Both the position numbers and the translations under genes were made by a program. A DNA stretch of 30,067 nucleotides, from contig JBNKVX010000043.1 in the NCBI GenBank assembly GCA_050299435.1, positions 1 to 30,067 on the forward strand, given 5' to 3'. Source of the DNA: 1162T-S-0a-05 sp050299435 (GTDB taxonomy: Bacteria; Pseudomonadota; Gammaproteobacteria; Pseudomonadales; Cellvibrionaceae). Below the pieces are notes generated by a model. It did no database searches and had not been told where the DNA came from. It saw only the letters and a list, made by a program, of their open reading frames with translations. Below are positions 16,765 through 25,500 of this stretch, one piece after another (position 1 is the first letter of the stretch; each line of letters begins with the position of its first letter).

Positions 16765-16771
16765 AAAATTC

Positions 16772-17770
16772 ATGCAAACAAGATTATTACCTGAATGGTC
16801 CGGGGTTGGTGCTGTACTGATTGCTTGGCCCTATGAAAGCGGCGATTGGTCGGGAAGTTTTCAAGAGGTATCCAAATTTTACCAAAATTTTCTCGGTGCC
16901 TTGTGCGAAGAAATTGAGGTTTGGGTTTTGGTGAAGCCCGAATGTAAAAATGAATTTAACAAGGTGTACGCGCAATTGAACTCCGAGCGGGTTAGGGTTT
17001 TCAATACGGAATACAACGATACTTGGGTAAGGGATTATGCTCCTCTTTCTACGATGGCGGGAGCGCATAAATTTCAATTTGACGGCTGGGGAAATAAATA
17101 CGATTCAGGTTTCGATAACAAAGCCAGTGAAATTTTAAAATCGCATTTTAAAGATTGGAGAGAGTGTAATCTTGTTTTAGAAGGTGGTGCAGTTGAAGTC
17201 AACGATGACGGTGTTTTGTTGGCAAATAAAGACTGTGTGTTGGATAAAACGCGTAATCCTACACTCACGTCAAAAGCGGTATTGCGAGAATTGCGTGATG
17301 AGTTGGGAATCACGGAATTTGCATTTGTTGAGAAAGTGGGTTTGAGTGGAGATGACACGGATGGGCATATCGATACTTTGGCGCGTTTTGTAAACAACTC
17401 GAAAGTAGTTTACTGCGGCGCTAATGCACAGCACCCGGATAATAAAGCACTGCTAGCACTTGAGAGCCAACTACAAAAGCTTGCGAATCAATTCCATTGG
17501 GAATTGCAAGCCTTGCCGACGCCTTGGCTTCGTGATAAGAAAGGGCGAGGACTTGCTGCAACGTATGCCAATTTTTTGATTTGCAATGATACTGTTTTCG
17601 TTCCTACATATGACATAGCTGAAGATAAGCAGGCTTTAGCAGTGTTAACAAAAGTCTTTCCCGATAAGCGGCTTAAAGCTATATACTCTTTACCCTTACT
17701 GGCTCAAAATGGCAGTTTACATTGTGCAACAATGCAATTTGCTAAGTCAGTGATTAGCAGTTTGAATTAG
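16772..17770 (+). CDS. aguA: agmatine deiminase
   Basis: AguA hydrolyses agmatine to N-carbamoylputrescine and ammonia, the first step of the arginine-decarboxylase route to putrescine. The 332-residue protein belongs to the PPAD-type guanidino-modifying family. It shows a WVRDYAP segment, EGGAVEVNDDG, DDTDGHIDTLARF and the catalytic cysteine C318 in SLHCATMQ. The N-terminus LPEWSGVGAVLIAWP is characteristic. The gene is 7 bases after the serine hydrolase and 66 bases before aguB, its pathway partner. The ribosome site is weak. Confidence 0.92.
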   Translation: MQTRLLPEWSGVGAVLIAWPYESGDWSGSFQEVSKFYQNFLGALCEEIEVWVLVKPECKNEFNKVYAQLNSERVRVFNTEYNDTWVRDYAPLSTMAGAHKFQFDGWGNKYDSGFDNKASEILKSHFKDWRECNLVLEGGAVEVNDDGVLLANKDCVLDKTRNPTLTSKAVLRELRDELGITEFAFVEKVGLSGDDTDGHIDTLARFVNNSKVVYCGANAQHPDNKALLALESQLQKLANQFHWELQALPTPWLRDKKGRGLAATYANFLICNDTVFVPTYDIAEDKQALAVLTKVFPDKRLKAIYSLPLLAQNGSLHCATMQFAKSVISSLN

Positions 17771-17836
17771 TCAATCAGTTTGATCCAGAATTTGTTTATC
17801 GCTTAGCGTCAGCTCTTGGTTTTAAGGAATACTATT

Positions 17837-18748
17837 ATGTCCAGCACCATTACCGCTGCAGTGGTCCAACAAGCCATTAGTGGGAACAACAAAGAACACA
17901 ATCTAAGAGAAACAGCTGAATATGTTCGCGCTGCTGCAGAAGAAGGTGCCGAACTGATTGTTTTGCAGGAGCTGCATGGCACACGATACTTTTGCCAAAC
18001 TGAAGATCCAGAAAACTTTGAATTGGCGGAAGAACTGAATGGTTTCACTCAGGCTTTTTGCTGCGATTTGGCCGCTGAGCTGGATATTGTGTTGGTAATG
18101 TCCGGTTTTGAAAGACGTGCTTCCGGTTTGTATCACAATACTGCTCAGGTGATTGATGGCTCGGACGGTGTAGTTGGTCATTATCGAAAAATGCATATTC
18201 CCGATGACCCAGGTTTTTATGAAAAATTTTATTTTACTCCTGGCGATGCGACTGGGCCGGAGTGCGGTTTTAAACCTGTAGAAACTCGATTGGGCAAATT
18301 GGGTGTGTTGGTGTGTTGGGATCAGTGGTATCCCGAGGCTGCGCGTTTAATGGCGATGGCGGGCGCAGACCTGCTTATTTATCCCACCGCTATTGGTTGG
18401 GACCCTGACGACGACGAAGATGAACAAGATCGCCAACTGGACGCATGGCTAACAATTCAACGATCACATGCAGTGGCAAATGGTTTGCCGGTGCTTGTTG
18501 CGAACCGCACAGGCTTTGAACCCTCACCGGAAGACGAGGAAACAGGAATTGATTTTTGGGGAACCAGTTTTATTGCCGGTCCTCAGGGTGAATTACTGGT
18601 TTCGGCAAACATAGAGGAAGAAGGCGCTTTTTTGGCTGAAATTGACCTTCAGCATTCGGAAAAAGTCAGGCGTATGTGGCCATATTTTCGCGATCGCCGT
18701 ATCGATGCCTACGACAACATTACCCAGCGCTGGCTTGATAATGAGTGA
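17837..18748 (+). CDS. aguB: N-carbamoylputrescine amidase
   Basis: AguB converts N-carbamoylputrescine to putrescine, CO2 and ammonia. The 303 residues form a nitrilase-superfamily amidase with the Glu-Lys-Cys triad E45 (LQELHG), K118 (YRKMHIPDDP) and C160 (LVCWDQWYPEAAR). The last two blocks are characteristic of carbamoylputrescine amidases. The ATG at 17837 has AAGGAA at 17824-17829. A TTG at 17816 would add 7 residues without support. Neighbouring aguA makes the pathway assignment strong. The stop lies one base from the end of the convergent solute-binding gene. Confidence 0.95.
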   Translation: MSSTITAAVVQQAISGNNKEHNLRETAEYVRAAAEEGAELIVLQELHGTRYFCQTEDPENFELAEELNGFTQAFCCDLAAELDIVLVMSGFERRASGLYHNTAQVIDGSDGVVGHYRKMHIPDDPGFYEKFYFTPGDATGPECGFKPVETRLGKLGVLVCWDQWYPEAARLMAMAGADLLIYPTAIGWDPDDDEDEQDRQLDAWLTIQRSHAVANGLPVLVANRTGFEPSPEDEETGIDFWGTSFIAGPQGELLVSANIEEEGAFLAEIDLQHSEKVRRMWPYFRDRRIDAYDNITQRWLDNE

Positions 18749-18749
18749 A

Positions 18750-19619
18750 TTAGGATCCTGATTTTCCTTTTAAATATGGGTTGGAAATTTTAAAGATTTG
18801 CGTTCCCTGACTTTTGATTTTTGCAAACGAACCTCCAAAATGACGATCAATTAATTGATCGAGTTTTCCGTTTTCTTTAAGTGTTTTTAGACCAAATTTA
18901 ATCCTTTCAGCAATTAGCGGCTCGCAATCACAAACATAAAAGTAAACTGGGAAAGGGTAATGCAGGTAGGTGGAATTCAGGATAGATAGATCGGCGTGGT
19001 CGGTTTTAACTAAATCAAAAATATTTTTAACCTCACCAATACCGAGAGGAATGTAATCAAAACGTTTCCTTTCTAACATGGTAAACAAAACGTCCATGTT
19101 ATTGCCCGTTACCACTTCAATATTGTTAGATTCAAAAACTGCAATATCACTCCAGTGCTCAATTTGGCCAGCTTTTAAATGGCGAAATTCTTCAAGAGTT
19201 TGTATGTGTTTGATACGCTGAATTTCTTCGTTATGTACTACAAGTGCTCGAAACCCAAGTAAACCTTTCATTATTGGAATTTTAATTACCTGTATGTCAC
19301 TGTTGAGAATTTCATTGTTCAGTGCATTACTTGAAACATTAAAGATTTCCCCGCGGCTGACTTCCCGAACATTGCGGGTAAAATTGATATCCTCACCCTC
19401 CCAAATTTCAAGTGTATAAGCACCAAATTTTTGTTTGGTTTCATTAAGCGCATTTTTTAGCACGTCTATTTCAAAGTGGTGGCGATCACTGATCGCCAAT
19501 GGCGGAAGGTATTTAATGATTTCATCTGAATGTACGTACACAGATGTCAGGCATAGAGAGAGCGCGCACAGAAACACATTGCAGTGGAGTCTAAACTGCT
19601 TGATTTGAACAAATTGCAC
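18750..19619 (-). CDS. orphan periplasmic solute-binding protein (SBP family 3-like)
   Basis: The 289-residue product has an N-terminal hydrophobic signal (about residues 12-31) and a two-lobed binding-protein pattern resembling amino-acid ABC transporter receptors. A C-terminal segment with LKTLKENGKLDQLIDRHFGG is typical of family 3. No permease or ATPase gene is nearby, so it may serve a distant transporter or act as a sensor partner or stand-alone receptor. The ligand is unknown. A Cys-x-Cys (CDC) precedes that C-terminal segment. The start is an uncertain GTG at 19619 with a poor ribosome site. It converges on aguB with a one-base gap and is divergent from the small secreted protein. Confidence 0.7.
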   Translation of the reverse strand: MQFVQIKQFRLHCNVFLCALSLCLTSVYVHSDEIIKYLPPLAISDRHHFEIDVLKNALNETKQKFGAYTLEIWEGEDINFTRNVREVSRGEIFNVSSNALNNEILNSDIQVIKIPIMKGLLGFRALVVHNEEIQRIKHIQTLEEFRHLKAGQIEHWSDIAVFESNNIEVVTGNNMDVLFTMLERKRFDYIPLGIGEVKNIFDLVKTDHADLSILNSTYLHYPFPVYFYVCDCEPLIAERIKFGLKTLKENGKLDQLIDRHFGGSFAKIKSQGTQIFKISNPYLKGKSGS

Positions 19620-19790
19620 TGGGAAAATTTTTCTTTTTGAATATTGTGGCGCGAGAGTTTAGCATTCCTGTCGTCAAACAATGAATTTCTTATTTGTTAT
19701 GGATTTCGCCAAACCTATTCCATTCTGGTTTCAGATTTCGATAAACAACTTTAACATTGTTACATAAGATATTGATAAATAAGGATAAAT

Positions 19791-20249
19791 ATGAATTTTT
19801 ATGCGGTTTTGTTGGCGGGGCTACTGTGCCTGAACACCGCCCTTGCAGGGGAAACCAGAGACAGCGAGCGTCGCAAAGCTCAGCTCGACCCTGATTTGTT
19901 AGCAGAAAAAGTTGTTTTTAATTGGCAAGGAGGTCGTTGGAAATACCAAAATTTAAGCGGCAGTTATCGTTTTGTGATAACTGAAAGTGAGATCACCGCG
20001 GTTAACGGCGCTCCCACCAACAAATTGTATATCCAGTGGTGGAATGACAAAGGGGAAATTTCCTATTCGTTAAGCGTGAATGAAATCAACACTGCACCTA
20101 GCTACCAATTTAATAAAAGTGAGTGCATTGACGCGGCATGCAGCGCAATCAAGTTGTCAGCAATTCACGGGATGGAGGAGTATAAACGCATGATCACGAT
20201 CACACTGATGGGACTCGGGCGTTACAGCATAAGCCTCGAGCCCGAATGA
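19791..20249 (+). CDS. small secreted protein of unknown function
   Basis: I do not recognise this 152-residue protein. It has a clear signal peptide (residues 1-19, cleavage at ALA-G), then a basic and acidic stretch and a probably beta-rich domain with several aromatic residues (NWQGGRWKYQN, YIQWWND). The mature part has two cysteines, C112 and C117, close enough for a local disulfide. The ATG has AAGGA at 19781-19785 with good spacing. The 171-base gap to the divergent solute-binding gene is AT-rich; I could not settle on a promoter in it. Export to the periplasm or outside is well supported. Confidence 0.75.
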   Translation: MNFYAVLLAGLLCLNTALAGETRDSERRKAQLDPDLLAEKVVFNWQGGRWKYQNLSGSYRFVITESEITAVNGAPTNKLYIQWWNDKGEISYSLSVNEINTAPSYQFNKSECIDAACSAIKLSAIHGMEEYKRMITITLMGLGRYSISLEPE

Positions 20250-20300
20250 ATGTCGTTAATCAAGGTGGGATGGATTCAACTTATATATAGATAAAACAAA

Positions 20301-20328
20301 AAAACCCCGGCTTTAAAACCGGGGTTTT
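20301..20328 (-). terminator. rho-independent terminator after tRNA-Asp (may act both ways)
   Basis: A perfect 10-base stem, AAAACCCCGG at 20301-20310 and CCGGGGTTTT at 20319-20328, encloses an 8-base loop. On the minus strand it is followed by a run of seven T, starting 8 bases after the tRNA-Asp 3' end. On the plus strand the trailing T run is shorter (TTTTCT), but it could also stop transcripts from the small secreted protein gene. Confidence 0.9.
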
Positions 20329-20335
20329 CTTAATA

Positions 20336-20412
20336 TGGCGACCCGGAAGGGACTTGAACCCTCGACCTCCGGCGTGACAGGCCGGCATTCTAACCAACTG
20401 AACTACCGGGCC
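20336..20412 (-). tRNA. tRNA-Asp (anticodon GTC)
   Basis: The 77-base cloverleaf has the acceptor stem GGCCCGG paired with CCGGGTC (one G-T wobble), discriminator G, an encoded CCA end, a D-arm with TAGTTCAG, the anticodon loop CTGTCAC and a T-arm with GGTTCAAGTC. It is downstream of tRNA-Val on the same strand after a 37-base spacer. Confidence 0.97.
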
Positions 20413-20424
20413 GCAGCTGTCACT

Positions 20425-20442
20425 AAGCTCTTTAGCGAGCTT
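20425..20442. repeat. hairpin in the tRNA spacer
   Basis: AAGCTC at 20425-20430 and GAGCTT at 20437-20442 form a perfect 6-base stem with a 6-base loop between the two tRNAs. It lacks a T run, so it is more likely a processing-related structure than a terminator. Confidence 0.5.
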
Positions 20443-20449
20443 GCTTCGA

Positions 20450-20525
20450 TGGTGGGTGGTACAGGGGTCGAACCTGTGACCTACGGCTTGTAAGGCCGTC
20501 GCTCTCCCAACTGAGCTAACCACCC
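20450..20525 (-). tRNA. tRNA-Val (anticodon TAC)
   Basis: The 76-base cloverleaf has the acceptor GGGTGGT paired with ACCACCC, discriminator A, an encoded CCA, a D-arm with TAGCTCAGTTGG, the anticodon loop CTTACAA and a T-arm with GGTTCGACCC. It closely resembles E. coli tRNA-Val(TAC) and is the first gene of the two-tRNA unit. Confidence 0.97.
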
Positions 20526-20540
20526 GTCGAAGGAGCGGCT

Positions 20541-20568
20541 ATTGTAATGATATTCGTTTTCCGGTCAA
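20541..20568 (-). promoter_or_regulatory. sigma-70 promoter of the tRNA-Val/Asp unit
   Basis: On the minus strand TTGACC (20563-20568) and TACAAT (20541-20546) are 16 bases apart. A GC-rich discriminator (GCCGCTCC) follows, as is usual for stringently controlled stable-RNA promoters. Transcription would start about 10 bases before tRNA-Val. Confidence 0.75.
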
Positions 20569-20637
20569 TACCTTCTTGAAGATCAGAAATCTAATTCAAT
20601 ATGTGAGATCCTGGCTGTAGAGTGGGGCTTGGCGTAT

Positions 20638-20646
20638 TGCTATACT
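20638..20646 (+). promoter_or_regulatory. extended -10 promoter candidate for ccmHI
   Basis: TGCTATACT combines an extended -10 TG with the near-consensus hexamer TATACT, 35 bases before the ccmH start. No good -35 is present, which extended -10 promoters can tolerate. It would give the separated ccmHI genes their own transcript. Confidence 0.55.
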
Positions 20647-20681
20647 AGCGCGCCTTTAAAGTTACAGTGTGGAGAGTTTTT

Positions 20682-21167
20682 TTGTACCGTTTCCCTTTCC
20701 TGTTCGCCTTAGTGTTCGGTAGTTTTTTGACTGCCTTTAGCCATTTTGCCTTGGCTAGCACAATAGAAATTCATGAATTTAGCGAAGAGCATCAGAGACA
20801 GCTGTATTTACATCTCACTCAAGTCCTGCGCTGTCCTCGGTGTCAAAACCAAAACATTGCGGACTCAAACTCACAAATTGCAATCGATTTGCGCAATCAA
20901 GTCGCACGACTGGTTAAACAAGGTCAAAGTGAAGAAGAGATTAAAACCTATATGGTAAATCGTTATGGCGAATTTGTTTTGTATGAGCCGCCCGTTAACA
21001 AGGGAACATATTTGCTATGGTTTGGTCCCTTTGTAATATTTGCGTTGGGCGCTTTAGTATTTACTTTTAGTATTTTAAAAAGAAGAAAAAATATGCGAGA
21101 ACATAGCGAAGAAGTTGACCAAAGTGTCGAGGATGAAAAGTCAGAGGATCAAGGAGCACTAAACTAA
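20682..21167 (+). CDS. ccmH: cytochrome c maturation thiol protein CcmH
   Basis: CcmH reduces or holds the CXXCH cysteines of apocytochrome c for haem ligation. From the TTG at 20682 the product has 161 residues: a signal peptide (about 1-26), the active site LRCPRC with C51 and C54, the family block NIADSNSQIAIDLR, a YMVNRYGEFV segment, a membrane helix at about 109-131 and an acidic tail. An in-frame GTG at 20667 is possible, but GGAGAG at 20671-20676 lies 5 bases before the TTG. A TAATG junction couples it to ccmI. It is separated from ccmG by about 5.5 kb. Confidence 0.94.
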   Translation: MYRFPFLFALVFGSFLTAFSHFALASTIEIHEFSEEHQRQLYLHLTQVLRCPRCQNQNIADSNSQIAIDLRNQVARLVKQGQSEEEIKTYMVNRYGEFVLYEPPVNKGTYLLWFGPFVIFALGALVFTFSILKRRKNMREHSEEVDQSVEDEKSEDQGALN

Positions 21168-22429
21168 TGCTTTTTTGGCAAGGTTTTGCTGTTCTGAGTT
21201 GCGCTGCTATTTTGTTCATATTGTGGCCGACTATCATAGTTCACCTCAATAAAAGAAAAAAAGAATTGATGGGTACATCTCAGGCTAGAGTCCATGAGGT
21301 TGTTTACGATGATCAGCTTAAAGAATTGGAAGCCACCCACGGTCGAGGTGAGATTGAAAAGGAAGAGTTAGAGATACTTAAGGAAGATTTACACAAAACA
21401 CATATTTTTGAAGCCTCTCAAGTGCAAGAAAGTGAACAGCCCATCATTGCGAATTGGAAAAGTCGTATTCCAGTTATCTTGCTTGCCTTCGCTGTGCCCT
21501 TGGTTACATTAGTGATTTACTTTCAAATCGGTGCAAAACAGGATTGGGACATTTATCAACTGCGATCAAATTTTTATGGTGAGGCCAATCCTTCGGAAGA
21601 TAAAGGGCATGCCTTAATTAAGGCCTTACAAAATCGTTTAGAAAAGAAACCTCAAAATAGCCACAATTGGTATTTGCTCGGTGCAACGGCCATGCGTATC
21701 GGAGATTACGAAGAAGCGGTAAGGGCTTTTCGTGAACTCGATAAGCTGGAACCTCAATCACCGGTTGTGTTGGCAGAGCTGGCTCAGGCGCATTTTCGTT
21801 GGGCTGGGAGTATTACTCCTGAAGTAAGAAGTTACATTAAACAAACATTGGCCTTACAAGAGGATTACCCTTCAATACTTGGGCTTGCCGGTGTTGACGC
21901 CTTTCAAAATGCACGCTTTCAAGAAGCGATCGATTTTTGGAGCAAGGCTGTTAGTCGAATCAATCCGCACAGTGCAGAATACAGCGCCTTACAACAAGGT
22001 ATTGAGCAAGCCAAGTCAGCCATGCTTGCACGGGGTGAAACACCCAAGCACGACGGTGCAAATGAAATGGAGAGTTCCGGGCAGTTAAAGATTGCGGTGC
22101 GTGTCTCTCTTGGGGATGCGGTAGAGGCGGCACCCGACGACACGGTTTTTGTTTACGCGCGTGCCTGGCAGGGCGCTCGTATTCCTTTGGCGATACAGAA
22201 ATTGCAGGTCGCCGATTTGCCCAAGTCACTTGCCTTGGATGAAACGATGGCGATGGATCCTAGTCGGGGCTTGGCTTCAGCGGCTCAGGTAGAAGTTGTC
22301 GCCAGAATCAGCAAATCGGGTAGCCCCGTGCCCCAAGCTGGAGATTGGCAGGTGAGTGCCGGACCTGTCACACCTGGCGAAAATACAAAGAGAATTGATC
22401 TGGTGATAAGCAGTCAGGTTGAGCAATAA
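21167..22429 (+). CDS. ccmI: cytochrome c maturation TPR protein CcmI (CycH)
   Basis: CcmI captures apocytochrome c and presents it to CcmF/CcmH. The 420-residue protein has two membrane helices (about 4-24 and 101-120) flanking a charged cytoplasmic loop. TPR repeats follow over about 150-270 (NWYLLGATAMRIGDYEEAV is a typical unit), then a C-terminal periplasmic domain (about 305-410) with LKIAVRVSL and VFVYARAWQG, as in gammaproteobacterial CcmI. The ATG shares a base with the ccmH stop. Confidence 0.93.
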   Translation: MLFWQGFAVLSCAAILFILWPTIIVHLNKRKKELMGTSQARVHEVVYDDQLKELEATHGRGEIEKEELEILKEDLHKTHIFEASQVQESEQPIIANWKSRIPVILLAFAVPLVTLVIYFQIGAKQDWDIYQLRSNFYGEANPSEDKGHALIKALQNRLEKKPQNSHNWYLLGATAMRIGDYEEAVRAFRELDKLEPQSPVVLAELAQAHFRWAGSITPEVRSYIKQTLALQEDYPSILGLAGVDAFQNARFQEAIDFWSKAVSRINPHSAEYSALQQGIEQAKSAMLARGETPKHDGANEMESSGQLKIAVRVSLGDAVEAAPDDTVFVYARAWQGARIPLAIQKLQVADLPKSLALDETMAMDPSRGLASAAQVEVVARISKSGSPVPQAGDWQVSAGPVTPGENTKRIDLVISSQVEQ

Positions 22430-22463
22430 ATAGTCAGTTTTGCCCCGATTTGTAAGTAAAATG

Positions 22464-22489
22464 AGCTGTATTGTGCACATGTTGCAGCT
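22464..22489 (+). other. weak hairpin after ccmI
   Basis: AGCTG at 22464-22468 and CAGCT at 22485-22489 could pair around a loop containing the palindrome TGTGCACA; a T-rich tract follows. It may end the ccmHI transcript, but the 5-base stem and long loop make this weak. Confidence 0.2.
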
Positions 22490-22537
22490 TTGTGTATTTT
22501 CGGGTGCTCGCCTTAATCTAAGTGTGTAAAATTCGCC

Positions 22538-22565
22538 TTTTTCTGCAGAAAAATAACGGTTATTT
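22538..22565. repeat. two adjoining palindromes before smc
   Basis: A perfect 16-base palindrome (22538-22553, centre CTGCAG) directly adjoins a 15-base one (22551-22565, arms AAATAAC and GTTATTT around a single G), sharing three A residues. They end 24 bases before the smc start. They could be an operator or alternative mRNA hairpins in the leader. Confidence 0.6.
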
Positions 22566-22589
22566 ATCCTTTAATACAGTGAATCATCT

Positions 22590-25500
22590 ATGCGTCTGAA
22601 GTGCATCAAACTGGTCGGTTTTAAATCTTTCGTCGATCCAACTAATGTCTACTTTCCCAGTAACCTTTGCGCCATTGTGGGCCCTAATGGCTGCGGGAAA
22701 TCCAATATCATCGACGCCGTACGGTGGGTAATGGGTGAATCCTCCGCTAAAAACCTCCGGGGTGAGGCGATGACGGATGTGATTTTTAACGGTTCTGGTG
22801 GACGCAAGCCAGTAGGCCAAGCTTCGATTGAGCTGGTTTTTGATAACAGTGACGGCAAGATTACTGGAGAATACGCGGGTTACAACGAGGTATCCGTCAA
22901 ACGCAAGGTTACTCGTGATGCACAAAACATGTATTACCTGAATGGCAGTAAATGTCGTCGCCGAGATATTACTGACCTGTTTCTCGGAACCGGCTTAGGC
23001 CCCAGAAGTTATGCCATTATTGAACAGGGCATGATTTCCCGTTTGATTGAAGCAAAACCAGAAGAACTCCGCGTATACATAGAAGAAGCTGCAGGTATTT
23101 CAAAATACAAAGAACGACGCAGGGATACCGAAAATCGCATGCGGCGCACACATGAAAACCTCGAACGTTTAACTGATCTGCGTGATGAGCTGGAGCGTCA
23201 ATTGGTGCGCCTCAAGCGACAATCAAGTTCCGCTGAAAAATACACAGAGTTTAAACAGGAAGAGAGGCGTTTAAAGGCGCAGCTGCAAACTCGGCGTTAT
23301 CGTGATTTGCTCACCCGTGCTGAAGAAAAAGCTCAGCATATTAATGAGCTGGAATTGAAAGTTGAAGCTAAAGTAACCGAGCACGTTCACCAGGATGCAG
23401 AAATAGAAAAATATCGCACACAACACACAGATCTAAGCGATAAATTTAATGAGGTACAAGGCCGGTATTATTCCCTCGGTGCGGATGTATCGCGTTTGGA
23501 GCAGGGCATTCAACACGCAGAGGATCGTGAACGGCAGCTAAAGCTAGATCTTGAACAAACAACACGGGATTGTGAAGATGCCGATGAACATATGGCATCT
23601 GATATTCAAAAGTCAGAAGGCTGGGAAGCGGAGCTGCTTGAGATCGAGCCGGAGCTTGATAAAGTTGTTGGGGCTGAAGAGTTGTCTGCCGCGATGCTCC
23701 TGGAAGCGGAAGATGCCATGCATCACTGGCAGCAGGAGTGGGATAATTTTAATCAGAAGGCCGCTAACCCGCGCCAGCAGGCAGAAGTTCAGCAATCACG
23801 TATTCAGCATCTGGAGCAAGTGCAACAGCGTTTGTTAGAGCGCATTGAAAAACTTCAGGAAGAGTCTCGTTCATTTGCGGTTGTTGAAACCGAAGATGAA
23901 ATTCGGGAACTGGAAGAACAGGTTTCCGAAAGCGAAATTCTGATCGAAGAAAAAAATGCATCTCTTACTCAGATAAAGCAAAACTTGCAGGATCAAAAAT
24001 TATCGGAGCGTGAAAATAGTGAGAAGCGCGACGAATTGCGATCACATTTACAGCAAATGAAGGGGCGCCTTGCATCTCTGGAAGCCTTACAGCAAGCCGC
24101 TCTTGATAGTGGCTCGGAGGAGCTGGAAAGGTGGAAAGAAACAGCGGGACTTTCGCATGCCACATTACTTGCTGAAAATATCAAGGTGCAAACGGGCTGG
24201 GAAACCGCAGTGGAAACTGTTTTGGGCAAGAACCTGCAATCACTCTGCTGTGAGAAACTGTTGTCTGAACTCAGCGCGCATCTTGGTGACTTTTCCAAGG
24301 GATCACTAACTGTATTTACGCGTTCTACAAACACACAAATCAGCGGCGAATCCAAACAGGGCAGTTTGTGGGAGAAAGTAGAGGGCGATATTGAATTGGC
24401 GCCATTCATTAAACAAGTTTTTACAGCTGAAAGCCTTTCAAGCGCCCTCGAAATTCAAAAAACACTCGCTGTTCATGAATCGGTCATCACCAAAGAAGGT
24501 ATCTGGCTAGGTGTGAACTGGTTGCGCGTTGCGCGAGTTGATGATGTGAGCGGTGGCGTGCTAGAGCGCAAGCAGGAGATTGAAAAACTTGAATCACAAA
24601 TAGCCGAAACTGAAGAAAGTGTTGATACTCTAACTCAGGTGTTGGAAGAAATTAGAAGTAATTTGACGGGATTTGAGTTGGAGCGTGAGCGTCTTGGGGA
24701 AGCACTAGAGAGCTTGGTGACTAAACAAACTGAACTTAAAACCAAGGCCAGTGCGATGCGTGCCAAGGTCGAGCAAGTCCTCGAAGCGAAAGAGCGTACA
24801 AAACGCGAATTGGAAGAGGCCAACACGCAAATAGAAAATGAAAAAATTAATTTAACGGATGCCCGGAAATTATTGCAGGAAGCATTAAGTTCAATGGAAG
24901 TCGACGCAGTTGATCGGGAGAAACTCTTGAACCAACGCGATGCGATACGTTCACAACTGGATGAAGCCAGGCAGAAAGCACGGCGTGACAAAGATAAGGC
25001 TCACGAGTTGACCTTGCGAGTGCAATCGATCAAAACCCAATTGCAGTCTATTAAGGAAGGCATTAAAAGGCTGGATGAACAAAAACAAAGGTTGCACGAA
25101 AGGCGTGAAAAATTAAGGCAAGCTATTGAGGAAAATCGCGAACCCATTGCTGAGCACAAGCTTGAATTAGAAAGCTTTCTTGAACGTCGTATCCAGGTGG
25201 AACAAGAGTTGACTGATGCGCGTCGAGAAATGGAACAGGCTGAACATGCCTTGCGCGAAGCTGAACGCCTCAGACAACAAGTTGAACAGGCTATGGGAGA
25301 GCTTCGTACAAAATTGGAAGCATCGCGTTTGGATGCGCAGACAATTCGAGTTCAAAGTGAGGGTCTGCAACAAACCTTGCTTGATGATGGTTTTGATCTT
25401 GACAATTTGTTGGCAAATCTTGATGAGAGCGTCGGTGAAAAACAGTTGGAAGAAGCGCTGACTGAGATTAACAATAGAATAGCTCGACTGGGGCCCATTA

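Noticed and set aside
20281..20523. An 80-codon minus-strand frame over the tRNA region
   Set aside because: It simply reads through the two tRNA genes and the terminator.
15229..20665. The interval between ccmG and ccmH as a mobile island inserted at a tRNA
   Set aside because: There is no integrase, transposase or direct-repeat attachment site that I can see, and the base and codon use look like the neighbours by eye.
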